Of a stretch of 64,000 nucleotides of DNA, positions 1-7,387 are shown piece after piece; the first letter of the stretch is position 1, and every line of letters starts with the position of its first letter. Below the pieces are notes generated by a model that was given only the letters and a program-made list of their open reading frames with translations, did no database searches and was not told the origin of the DNA. Source of the stretch: Gracilimonas sp964505215 (GTDB lineage Bacteria; Bacteroidota; Rhodothermia; Balneolales; Balneolaceae); the NCBI GenBank assembly GCA_964505215.1, contig CAZDGU010000003.1:268569-332568 (forward strand). The letters run 5' to 3'. The position numbers and the translations under genes were made by a program.

Positions 1-2
1 AA

Positions 3-779
3 AATATTACGGGTGAAAATCCTTATGAACGACCAATGAGAATTTATCCAGCCGTGCATTATACCATGGGCGGGCTTTGGGTTGATTACAATCTCGAAAC
101 CACCGTCCCAGGTTTATTTGCAGCCGGTGAAGCGAATTTCTCCGATCACGGAGCCAACCGTTTGGGGGCCAGCGCTCTTATGCAGGGACTTTCTGACGGA
201 TACTTTGTACTCCCTTATACCATCGGTAATTATCTGGCCAACGAAGAGCGAGGTAAGCGATATGGAACCGATCACGAGGCATTTGAGCAGGCTGAAGCAG
301 AAGCACAAGCTCAAATTGATAAATTGCTGAGCATTGACGGAAACCGAACCATTATTGATTTTCACCGCGAGCTGGGGAAAATTATGTGGGATAAAGTAGG
401 CATTGCTCGTAATGAAGAAGGGCTGAAATCAGCCATCAAAGAAATTCGAGCGCTCCGTGAAGAATTCTGGAAAGATGTTAAAGTGCCCGGCGAGAAAAAC
501 AATTATAATAAATACTTAGAGTTTGCCAGCCGCGTAGCCGATTACTTTGAGTTAGCCGAATTGATGGCAGAAGATGCTTTACACAGAGAAGAATCTGCCG
601 GTTGCCATCTCCGTGAAGAATATCAGAGCGAGGATGGAGAAGCCGTTCGAAACGATGAGAAGTTCTCGTATGTAGCCGCTTGGGAATACAAAGGACTGAA
701 CGGTACGTTGGAAGAAGTACTTCATAAAGAAGACCTTGAATTTGAATTTGTTGAGCTAAAACAGCGCAGTTACAAATAA
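3..779 (+). CDS. sdhA: Succinate dehydrogenase/fumarate reductase flavoprotein subunit (C-terminal part)
   Basis: The reading frame is open from the left window edge, so this is the C-terminal ~258 residues of a protein of roughly 640 residues. SdhA carries the covalent FAD and oxidises succinate to fumarate in the TCA cycle, at the cytoplasmic face of the membrane. Visible family signatures are HYTMGGLWVD, GLFAAGEA and GANRLGASAL (substrate/FAD pocket), followed by the helical domain and a C-terminal capping region. The iron-sulfur subunit gene follows about 116 nt downstream on the same strand, which supports an sdh operon whose cytochrome b subunit would lie to the left of the window. The first ATG in view (36) is internal, not the start. 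Confidence 0.95.
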   Translation, partial: NITGENPYERPMRIYPAVHYTMGGLWVDYNLETTVPGLFAAGEANFSDHGANRLGASALMQGLSDGYFVLPYTIGNYLANEERGKRYGTDHEAFEQAEAEAQAQIDKLLSIDGNRTIIDFHRELGKIMWDKVGIARNEEGLKSAIKEIRALREEFWKDVKVPGEKNNYNKYLEFASRVADYFELAELMAEDALHREESAGCHLREEYQSEDGEAVRNDEKFSYVAAWEYKGLNGTLEEVLHKEDLEFEFVELKQRSYK

Positions 780-895
780 CAGCCCGTTAAACTACGAACA
801 CCAAAATTTAATGTTAAACCAAAAGAGCATATATAGAAATTTCAGTGAGTTATCACATTCTGTATCTGCGCTTTTGTTGTAAAAAATACGTTACT

Positions 896-1651
896 ATGAG
901 CAAATTAATGACCATTCATCTAAAGTACTGGAAACAAAACGGCCCAACAGATCCCGGGCATTTTGAAACATATACGCTCGATAAGGTGGATGAGCATATG
1001 TCATTCCTGGAGATGTTAGACGTGCTGAACGAAGAGCTGATTCTGGAAGGCAAAGATCCGGTAGAGTTTGATTATGACTGCCGCGAGGGAATTTGCGGTT
1101 CGTGTAATTTGGTAGTGAATGGGCAGGCTCACGGACCTAATCAGCGAATGGCCGTATGTCAGCTGCATATGCGAAATTATAATGACGGCGCTCATATTAC
1201 CATTGAGCCGCCTCGTGCTGCAGCCTTTCCCGTAATTAAAGATTTAGTGGTAGATCGCTCTGCTTTCGACCGGATTATTGAAGCCGGAGGATATGTATCT
1301 ATCAAAACCGGATCGGCTACCGAAGCTAATTCTATTTTGGTGAATAAAGCCAAGTCGGATGCTGCTTTTGATTATGCAACCTGTATCGGTTGTGGAGCCT
1401 GTGTGGCCGCTTGTCCAAATGCTTCCGCCTCGCTGTTTACAGGAGCTAAAATTGCACACCTTAATAAACTTCCGCAAGGTGAAGTAGAACGCTCAGAACG
1501 AGTAGTAGCCATGGTTGACCAAATGGAAGAAGAAGGCTTCGGCGACTGCTCTAACTTTGGCGAATGCGAAGCCGTTTGTCCGGTAGGAATTTCAATTTCC
1601 GCCATTGCTGAAATGCGTAAAGATTACGTTAAAGCAGCGTTTGGTAAATAA
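896..1651 (+). CDS. sdhB: Succinate dehydrogenase/fumarate reductase iron-sulfur subunit
   Basis: SdhB passes electrons from FAD to quinone through three clusters, and all ligands are visible in a 251-residue product. C62, C67, C70 and C88 fit the [2Fe-2S] ferredoxin fold. C163, C166, C169 and C173 fit a [4Fe-4S] motif (CIGCGACVAACP). C218, C224 and C228 belong to the third cluster region. The frame is open upstream to a GTG at 845, but those 17 residues are Cys/Tyr-rich and unlike the family. The ATG at 896, followed by the usual MTIHLKYW-type beta strand, is the better start. It lies just downstream of sdhA and ends before a strong terminator. Confidence 0.95.
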   Translation: MSKLMTIHLKYWKQNGPTDPGHFETYTLDKVDEHMSFLEMLDVLNEELILEGKDPVEFDYDCREGICGSCNLVVNGQAHGPNQRMAVCQLHMRNYNDGAHITIEPPRAAAFPVIKDLVVDRSAFDRIIEAGGYVSIKTGSATEANSILVNKAKSDAAFDYATCIGCGACVAACPNASASLFTGAKIAHLNKLPQGEVERSERVVAMVDQMEEEGFGDCSNFGECEAVCPVGISISAIAEMRKDYVKAAFGK

Positions 1652-1681
1652 ATACGTTTCGACTTTATAAATAAATAAGAG

Positions 1682-1711
1682 AAAGCCGGGCTAATCGTCC
1701 GGCTTTTTTTT
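1682..1711 (+). terminator. Rho-independent terminator after sdhB
   Basis: AAGCCGG (1683-1689) pairs with CCGGCTT (1699-1705) around a 9-nt loop, followed by a run of eight or more T. It lies about 30 nt after the sdhB stop. Confidence 0.85.
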
Positions 1712-1730
1712 GTTTTAAATATCAAAACCT

Positions 1731-1873
1731 CCTCGTCCCTAACCTCTGGTTGGGGATGACTGCCTGAGCCTCCGGTTCAGAAATGTAAATTTGCAGGATA
1801 AGCCTGTATTATTTATAGGGAACCAGAGGTTCCTGGAGGCATTACGAACGAGACGTTCGTAACGAGGGGAAAA
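1731..1873. repeat. Intergenic palindromic repeat family, copy 1
   Basis: This segment shares ordered blocks with 3957-4059 and 4154-4245: CTCGTCCCTAACCTC, CCTCCGGTTCAGAA, TGTAAATTTGCAGGAT and CGTTCGTAACGAGG. It contains small hairpins, GAACC/GGTTC near 1820-1835 and TTACGAACG/CGTTCGTAA near 1841-1861. No coding potential is evident. It is a dispersed non-coding repeat of unknown class. Confidence 0.7.
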
Positions 1874-2233
1874 TGGAAGGTAGCCGGAATTATCTTTACC
1901 CTCGTCACGGTGCTCTGCTCCGTGATGCCTAATAGAGGCTCCGCCTCAAACTTTGGCCCGATACCACAAAGTACATTTCGCACCTACGGCGCGTGAGCTG
2001 TTAAAAGCCCATTGTTTTATACAAACATGCTGCTCTGATGGAGCAGTATCCGTCCCATCGGGACGGTATGTTTGTATAAAAGTACAGATGCTAAGGTTGC
2101 CGCTAACCTGCCCCGGCGGGGCAGTACCAAACCGAGCTCAAGCGGGATTACAGGTAATTTTAGATAACTATTTTATTAACATCAACTTCGCAACGAGGGG
2201 AAGCTTAACGGTAAATTTAAGTTATTCAGATCA
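1874..2233. other. Non-coding stretch of serial hairpins between sdhB and the aminotransferase gene
   Basis: This is a chain of short palindromes: TCACGG/CCGTGA near 1915-1935, GAGGC-TCC-GCCTC near 1937-1949, the branched structure at 2015-2081, and CTGCCCC/GGGGCAG at 2108-2124. An open frame on the plus strand (1953-2378) crosses these palindromes and runs antisense into the next gene, so I do not call it. Serial hairpins of this kind are typical of dispersed repeats in Bacteroidota-like genomes. Confidence 0.6.
2015..2081. repeat. Branched palindrome (three-way-junction potential)
   Basis: A perfect 14-bp inverted repeat, TTTTATACAAACAT (2015-2028) with ATGTTTGTATAAAA (2068-2081), encloses two perfect hairpins: CTGCTC/GAGCAG (2030-2035 with 2041-2046) and CCGTCCC/GGGACGG (2050-2056 with 2060-2066). 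The 67-bp unit could extrude as a branched cruciform or fold as RNA. It resembles palindromic units mobilised by REP-type tyrosine transposases, but no transposase lies in the window. Confidence 0.8.
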
Positions 2234-3382
2234 TTATGAAGCTCTGAGAGCCTCTACCAGTTTCTCAAAATCTTGGGAAGTGTTATACACGTTTGGAGAA
2301 ACCCGAAGGGAATCACCCCGAAAAGAAACCAAGATATTTTGGGTTTCCAAAGCTGCTTTTATCTTGTCCATATTGTGATGATCTCCCAATCGAATGCCAA
2401 ACAGATGAGATGAGCGGAAGTCTTCGTCTTCTATTATAAAACCTGATTCTTTGAGTGCTTTAATAGGTTCGAGCGTCAAATCTTTGCAATAATTTTGGAT
2501 ATTTTCCGGTCCCCATTCGTTCAGTTGCTGAATGGCTTTCAGCAGCATGGGTACCAAAATAAAGTTGCTGTGCTGGCCCACCTCATACCGCAAAGCTCCC
2601 GGCTGATAACGGTCGCTGTAATTCACCAGATTGGCAAAGTCCTCGCTTTTATATCGGTTAATCCAGTTTTCTTCTATAGGCGTTCCGTCATCAAAAGCCG
2701 GACCATAATAAGCTAATCCTATGCTATACGGACCCATCAGCCATTTATAGCCGGCGCAAATAAGTGCATCGGGCTCAATTTTCTGAACATCAAAAGGAAG
2801 AGCGCCTACCGATTGTGTGCCGTCAATTACCAGTAAAGCGCCTACTTCTCGCGTTCGCTTCCGAATTTCTTTTAGGTTGAAGAGGGTTCCATCCGCCCAG
2901 TGTACCTGTCCAATTGCCACCATTTTTGTGTTTGGGTTGATGGCATCCAGAATTTGTTCATTCCAAATTTCACCCCGATTTTGAGAATCATCAGGAGCAG
3001 AAACGGTGATAATTTCTACCTGCTGCTCCTTGGCCACCGTTTGCCACGGATATACGTTGCTTGGAAACTGCTCGCCGGTCACCACAATTTCATCTCCCTC
3101 AGAAAGGGAAAGATTATGAGCCACATTACCCAATCCGTACGATGCAGAAGGGATAACCACAATACGTTTTGGGTCGTCCGCATTAATGAGTTTGCCATAA
3201 GCCTCGCGCAGCTGCTCGGTTTCACCAAAAAACTCTTCCGGTGTGATGTTAAAGGGATTTCTCTTTTTTTGAATCCCGGTTATGCCGGCTTTTTCCACAG
3301 ACGCCAACAATGGAGACATATACGCGCAGTTTAAATAGGTAACCGATTCATCCAGAAGAAAGTGTGATTTTTTGCAATCCAT
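2234..3382 (-). CDS. Aminotransferase class V-fold PLP enzyme
   Basis: This 382-residue protein has the class V (NifS/kynureninase/isopenicillin N epimerase-like) PLP fold. Seen directly: a cofactor aspartate in LLVIDGTQSVGA (D187) and the Schiff-base lysine in CAGYKWLMGP (K213). The C-terminal small domain has the usual SSHLFGIRL and SFRGDSLRVSPNVYNT elements. It lacks the SGSACTSG-type catalytic cysteine loop of true cysteine desulfurases. A separate, canonical desulfurase is encoded at 44310-45467. Substrate is unknown; selenocysteine-lyase-like or amino-acid-lyase activity are options. It is divergent from the acetyltransferase gene at 3457 and appears monocistronic. Confidence 0.85.
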   Translation of the reverse strand: MDCKKSHFLLDESVTYLNCAYMSPLLASVEKAGITGIQKKRNPFNITPEEFFGETEQLREAYGKLINADDPKRIVVIPSASYGLGNVAHNLSLSEGDEIVVTGEQFPSNVYPWQTVAKEQQVEIITVSAPDDSQNRGEIWNEQILDAINPNTKMVAIGQVHWADGTLFNLKEIRKRTREVGALLVIDGTQSVGALPFDVQKIEPDALICAGYKWLMGPYSIGLAYYGPAFDDGTPIEENWINRYKSEDFANLVNYSDRYQPGALRYEVGQHSNFILVPMLLKAIQQLNEWGPENIQNYCKDLTLEPIKALKESGFIIEDEDFRSSHLFGIRLGDHHNMDKIKAALETQNILVSFRGDSLRVSPNVYNTSQDFEKLVEALRAS

Positions 3383-3456
3383 AATGTGGCAAATTCGTTA
3401 AGTTTGTTTAGGTTGTGGAATCTGTTATTTAGAAAGTTAATTATCAAATCTAATTC

Positions 3457-3939
3457 ATGAATATTCGAATAGCCCGGAATGATGAGCTGGCTGAATTGTT
3501 AGCAATGAATCAGTGCTCGGTGCCTCATGTAGGTGATATCAGCTTGGCTGATATGGAGCGCTATTACGAAATGGCCCATTTGTTTTTAGTGGTAGAATAT
3601 GAAAATGAGTTAGCGGGCTTTATGATTGTGCTCCAAAAAGGACTGGACTACGAAAGCCTGAATTATCAGTTTTTCTGTAACAATTACACCGATTTCGATT
3701 ATGTAGATCGCATTGTGATTGCTGAAAAATACCGGGGTAAAAAGCTGGGAAGCGCATTATATCAGTACTTATTTGAGCAATCTAAACAGCCAATGGTTAC
3801 GTGCGAAGTAAACCTAAAGCCCCCCAATCCCAATTCGTTAGCATTTCATAAAAGCCTGGGTTTCAAGAAAGTAGCGGAGCTCCGCACCGAAGGCGGCAAA
3901 AAAAGTGTAGCCATGATGGTGAGAGAATGTGAGTTGTAA
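3457..3939 (+). CDS. GNAT family N-acetyltransferase
   Basis: A 160-residue protein with one GNAT domain. It shows the beta4 strand (VDRIVIAE, residues 83-90), the acetyl-CoA pyrophosphate loop RGKKLGSALY (93-102) and the C-terminal LAFHKSLGFKKV signature. It transfers an acetyl group from acetyl-CoA to an amine, but the acceptor cannot be told from sequence. The last 78 nt of homologous sequence are repeated 208 bp downstream together with an intergenic repeat. The duplicated copy would end in MVREL-stop rather than MVRECEL-stop, so the present C-terminus may be slightly altered. Confidence 0.9.
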   Translation: MNIRIARNDELAELLAMNQCSVPHVGDISLADMERYYEMAHLFLVVEYENELAGFMIVLQKGLDYESLNYQFFCNNYTDFDYVDRIVIAEKYRGKKLGSALYQYLFEQSKQPMVTCEVNLKPPNPNSLAFHKSLGFKKVAELRTEGGKKSVAMMVRECEL

Positions 3940-4136
3940 CCTGATAAAAGACTGTTTCTCGTCCTTAACCTCCGGTTCAGAAGTGTAAATTTGCAGGATA
4001 AGCCTGAACTATCTGTGGGTCCCGGGGGCGTTAGGTGCGGGGCGTTCGTAACGAGGGGAAAGCCTGGGTTTCAAGAAAGTAGCGGAGCTCCGCACCGAAG
4101 GCGGCAAAAAAAGTGTAGCCATGATGGTGAGGGAAT
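3851..4136 (+). repeat. Tandem duplication of the acetyltransferase gene tail plus intergenic repeat
   Basis: Positions 3851-3928 (3' end of the GNAT gene) reappear at 4059-4136 with one mismatch (A3924 versus G4132), an offset of 208 bp. The duplicated unit contains the gene tail plus one copy of the intergenic repeat, and another repeat copy follows. The second tail ends in its own in-frame stop but has no gene body, so it is a non-functional fragment. Confidence 0.9.
3957..4059. repeat. Intergenic palindromic repeat family, copy 2
   Basis: It shares the blocks AACCTCCGGTTCAGAA, TGTAAATTTGCAGGATAAGC and GCGTTCGTAACGAGGGGAAA with copy 1 at 1731-1873, in the same order and orientation. It lies between the two copies of the acetyltransferase tail. 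Confidence 0.75.
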
Positions 4137-4153
4137 TATAGAATCGTTTTGTC

Positions 4154-4245
4154 CCTCGTCCCTCAACCTCCGGTTGGGGATGCCTGCCTGAACCTCCGGT
4201 TCAGAAGTGCAAATTTGCAGGATGGGACGTTCGTAACGAGAAGGA
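4154..4245. repeat. Intergenic palindromic repeat family, copy 3
   Basis: It carries the full left part seen in copy 1 (CCTCGTCCCT, CCTCCGGTTGGGGATG, CCTCCGGTTCAGAAGTG), followed by AAATTTGCAGGAT and GACGTTCGTAACGAG. It is shorter than copy 1 because the middle block is missing. Confidence 0.7.
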
Positions 4246-4273
4246 TGAGAAGGAGCCTGTAAAACAATGCTCC

Positions 4274-5539
4274 CTATAGCAAAAATCGGAATAAATGGGG
4301 TTGGTTGTTTACGTATTCATACTGGATGTTTGCTTGCTTCATTCGGTTTACTAAAGGCGTGAAGTCTTCTTTTTCTTTGATGTCTATTCCTATTAAAGCG
4401 GGACCTTTTCCGCGGTTGGTTTTTTTGGAATATTCGAAATGGGCGATGTCATCATCAGGCCCTAATACTTCATTCAGAAACTCGCGTAAAGCTCCGGCAC
4501 GCTGGGGGAAATCAACAATAAAATAGTGTTTTAGTCCCTCGTACAGCATCGAGCGTTCTTTAATTTCTGCCATTCGGGTGATGTCGTTATTGCTTCCGCT
4601 GATTACGCAAACCACGTTTTTACCTTCAATTTCATCCTTCAAAAAATCCAGTGCAGCTACGGATAGGGCACCGGCGGGTTCTGCTACAATGGCCTGCTCG
4701 TTATAAAGCTGAAGTATGGTGCTGCATACTTTTCCCTCAGGAACGGTAATTACCTTTTCTAAAATTTCTTTACAGATGCTAAAGGTGAGTTTACCTGCTT
4801 TTTTGACCGCGGCTCCGTCTACAAATTTGTCAATGTTTTCTAAGGTGAGGAGCTTTCCTTGCTCTATAGACTGTTTCATGGCTGATGCGCCTTCCGGTTC
4901 AACCCCAATAATTTTGGTAGAGGGAGAAAGCAAGCTAAAGTAAGAACCTATGCCTGCCGCAAGTCCGCCACCTCCAATGGGAACAATGAGATAATCAATA
5001 GGAGCTTCGGCGTCTTCGAGAATTTCTTTGCCTACGGTTCCTTGACCTTCAATGACTTTTTCGTCATCAAAAGGAGGAATAATAGCGGCTTGATGCTGCT
5101 TGCTGAAAGCCTGAGCTTCGGCAAATGAATCATCAAACGTATCGCCCACCAGTTGTATGTCCACGTACTCTTTCCCAAACATTTTTACCTGATGTACTTT
5201 TTGTTCGGGAGTGGGGACGGGCATGAAAATAGTTCCACGAATCTTCTTTTTGGCACATGCAAAGGCAACGCCTTGGGCGTGATTACCGGCACTGGCACAT
5301 ACCACACCATTGCTAAGTTCCTGTTCCGAAAGGCTTTCAATTTTATGAAAAGCCCCTCGGATTTTATAGGAACGCACCACCTGCAAATCTTCCCGCTTTA
5401 GCCAAACGTTTGCATGTATCCGCTCCGACAATTGATGGTTAAACATCAATGTTGTGCGGATGGATATGTTTTTTAAGTTTTGTGCCGCTTTATGGATGTT
5501 TTCTACCGACACGGTATTCGAAGTGGTTACTTCGGGCAT
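4274..5539 (-). CDS. ilvA: Threonine ammonia-lyase (threonine dehydratase, biosynthetic)
   Basis: IlvA deaminates threonine to 2-oxobutanoate, the entry step to isoleucine. The 421-residue product has the fold type II PLP core: lysine K59 in RSYKIRGA, the phosphate-binding loop IGGGGLAAG, and SGSNND near the end of the core. A single C-terminal ACT-like domain (about 335-421) would be the isoleucine feedback site. This single-ACT length matches the short biosynthetic form rather than the ~510-residue E. coli form with two such domains. It is the last gene of the ilvDBNCA unit, 52 nt after ilvC. Its place in the ilv cluster argues for a biosynthetic rather than catabolic role. Confidence 0.93.
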   Translation of the reverse strand: MPEVTTSNTVSVENIHKAAQNLKNISIRTTLMFNHQLSERIHANVWLKREDLQVVRSYKIRGAFHKIESLSEQELSNGVVCASAGNHAQGVAFACAKKKIRGTIFMPVPTPEQKVHQVKMFGKEYVDIQLVGDTFDDSFAEAQAFSKQHQAAIIPPFDDEKVIEGQGTVGKEILEDAEAPIDYLIVPIGGGGLAAGIGSYFSLLSPSTKIIGVEPEGASAMKQSIEQGKLLTLENIDKFVDGAAVKKAGKLTFSICKEILEKVITVPEGKVCSTILQLYNEQAIVAEPAGALSVAALDFLKDEIEGKNVVCVISGSNNDITRMAEIKERSMLYEGLKHYFIVDFPQRAGALREFLNEVLGPDDDIAHFEYSKKTNRGKGPALIGIDIKEKEDFTPLVNRMKQANIQYEYVNNQPHLFRFLL

Positions 5540-5591
5540 AGGGTGTTATTTGAGGTGATTATTATGATGAACAGATAGAAACTTGAACGGA

Positions 5592-6662
5592 TTATTCAGC
5601 CGGTTCTGCTTCGGTTTCTGCATTCTCGGGACGAAGTTGGCGAACCGTAGCTCCGGCTTTCCACATTTCTGATTCCCGGAGTTCAGCCAGTTCTTCTTCC
5701 AGCTTTTCCCGGTAATCGTCTTTGGAGTTGGAGTCGATAGAGCGTTGTGCTTCGTTTCCTGCGGCTACTTCCTTGTACAGGTCTGAGAATACAGGTTTAG
5801 TGGCATCGCGGAATTTCTTCCACCAGTCGAGTGCGCCTCGCTGTGCGGTTGTGGAACAGTTGGCATACATCCAATCCATGCCGTTTTCCGCTACCAGAGG
5901 CATTAGCGACTGCGTAAGTTCTTCAACCGTTTCGTTAAAGGCTTCGGATGGAGTGTGTCCGTTGGTGCGCAGCACTTCATATTGAGCTGCAAAAAGCCCT
6001 TGGATAGCACCCATCAGCGTTCCACGCTCTCCGGTTAAATCGCTATATACTTCTTTTTTGAAATTGGTTTCAAATAAGTAGCCTGAGCCTACGCCAATGC
6101 CTAAAGCAGTAACGCGTTCTTTAGCACGTCCGGTTGCATCCTGGAAAATAGCGTAGCTGGAGTTCAGACCTCTTCCCTCCAAAAACATACGACGGAGGGA
6201 AGTGCCTGAACCTTTAGGAGCTACTAGTATTACATCCACATTTTCAGGAGGGATGATGCCTGTGCGTTCTTTGTAGGTAATGCCAAATCCGTGTGAAAAG
6301 TAGAGGGCATCGCCGGGATTTAACGCTTTCTTAACCGTGGGCCAAACAGCAATTTGTCCGGCGTCGGAAAGTAAATACTGAATAACGGTTCCTTTTTGAG
6401 CCGCTTCTTCAATTTCAAATAACGTTTCGCCGGGAACCCAGCCGTCGGCTACGGCTTTATCCCACGTGGATGAATTTTTGCGTTGGCCAACAATTACGTT
6501 AAAGCCATTGTCTTTGAGGTTCAGTGCCTGTCCCGGCCCCTGAACGCCATAGCCCAATACGGCTATGGTTTCGTCTTTCATAGTTTCTAAAGCTTTTGAA
6601 AGAGGAAATTCATCTCGGGTTACGACTTCTTCTTCTACGCCGCCAAAGTTTAGTGTTGCCAT
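5592..6662 (-). CDS. ilvC: Ketol-acid reductoisomerase
   Basis: IlvC isomerises and reduces acetolactate or acetohydroxybutyrate, the second common step to valine, leucine and isoleucine, using NAD(P)H and Mg2+. The N-terminal Rossmann motif GYGVQGPGQA is visible near residue 37, followed by VGQRKNSSTW at the cofactor-phosphate loop. The C-terminal knotted domain carries TGERGTLMGA and the acidic metal-site residues. At 356 residues it is slightly longer than class I enzymes because of a charged, Glu-rich C-terminal tail. A 135-nt gap separates it from ilvN upstream, the largest gap in the operon, but no terminator is seen there. Confidence 0.96.
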   Translation of the reverse strand: MATLNFGGVEEEVVTRDEFPLSKALETMKDETIAVLGYGVQGPGQALNLKDNGFNVIVGQRKNSSTWDKAVADGWVPGETLFEIEEAAQKGTVIQYLLSDAGQIAVWPTVKKALNPGDALYFSHGFGITYKERTGIIPPENVDVILVAPKGSGTSLRRMFLEGRGLNSSYAIFQDATGRAKERVTALGIGVGSGYLFETNFKKEVYSDLTGERGTLMGAIQGLFAAQYEVLRTNGHTPSEAFNETVEELTQSLMPLVAENGMDWMYANCSTTAQRGALDWWKKFRDATKPVFSDLYKEVAAGNEAQRSIDSNSKDDYREKLEEELAELRESEMWKAGATVRQLRPENAETEAEPAE

Positions 6663-6797
6663 AATAAATTTTGAGTGTATTTAGTGAGTAATTAAATAGT
6701 TTGTTAAAAAATAAAAGTAAAACGGACGCGCTGATTTAGCTGATTTTAAACACAGATCATCATAATCTGACAAACGCCCGGTTTTATAAATTAAAGG

Positions 6798-7337
6798 CTA
6801 TATCTCTGCGATAAGTGCTTCCTGAGAATCACCGACCATAGCGCCAATACCTTTTTCTGTTTTGGAAACAGCTACGCGCCCGGTTTGGGAAAACTCTATC
6901 AATCCAAACGGTTTCAGGTCTTCAAACAGAGATTGTGTTTCGTGGTGATAACCGGTTTTTTCAATCACGGTGAATTCTTTTTCCATGGTGAGAATACGTG
7001 CATTGTGGGCGCGTACAATCTTTTCGGCTTTACCGCCATGCGCAAATACTTTGGTAGGAATTTTATACAGCGCCATTTCCTGCTGTATAATTTGGTCGTC
7101 TTCGTGGTAATAAGCACGAAGAACGTCCACCAGTTTGTTTATTTGCTTTACTAATTTGCTAACGGTTGCTTCCGTTTCGGTAATAGCAATTGTAAAGCGA
7201 TGCACACCTTCGGTTTCGCTTTGGGAAACATTGATGCTCTCGATATTGATTTTTCGCTTAGTGAAAACAATAGTGATTCGGTTCAGCAAGCCTACCTGAT
7301 GCTCGGTATAAACGGTGATGGTGTAATCTTTTTTCAT
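6798..7337 (-). CDS. ilvN: Acetolactate synthase small (regulatory) subunit
   Basis: This 179-residue protein opens with an ACT domain (YTITVYTEHQVGLLNRITIVFTKR is the ACT start, in two adjacent strands) and carries a second regulatory half (VIEKTGYHHETQSLFEDL). It binds the catalytic subunit IlvB and gives it valine feedback sensitivity. It follows ilvB by 50 nt on the same strand. The length is typical of the ~160-180-residue IlvN/IlvH family. Confidence 0.92.
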   Translation of the reverse strand: MKKDYTITVYTEHQVGLLNRITIVFTKRKINIESINVSQSETEGVHRFTIAITETEATVSKLVKQINKLVDVLRAYYHEDDQIIQQEMALYKIPTKVFAHGGKAEKIVRAHNARILTMEKEFTVIEKTGYHHETQSLFEDLKPFGLIEFSQTGRVAVSKTEKGIGAMVGDSQEALIAEI

Positions 7338-7387
7338 AATTTTGGAATAAGCTAAAGTGTTTATTTTTATAGGTGAATGAGGAATGA

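Noticed and set aside
1953..2378. Open frame of 141 codons on the plus strand
   Set aside because: It crosses several perfect palindromes and then runs antisense to the aminotransferase gene; composition follows the repeats, with no protein features.
2234..3382. Cysteine desulfurase assignment for the class V enzyme
   Set aside because: The catalytic-cysteine loop is absent; a canonical desulfurase is present at 44310-45467.
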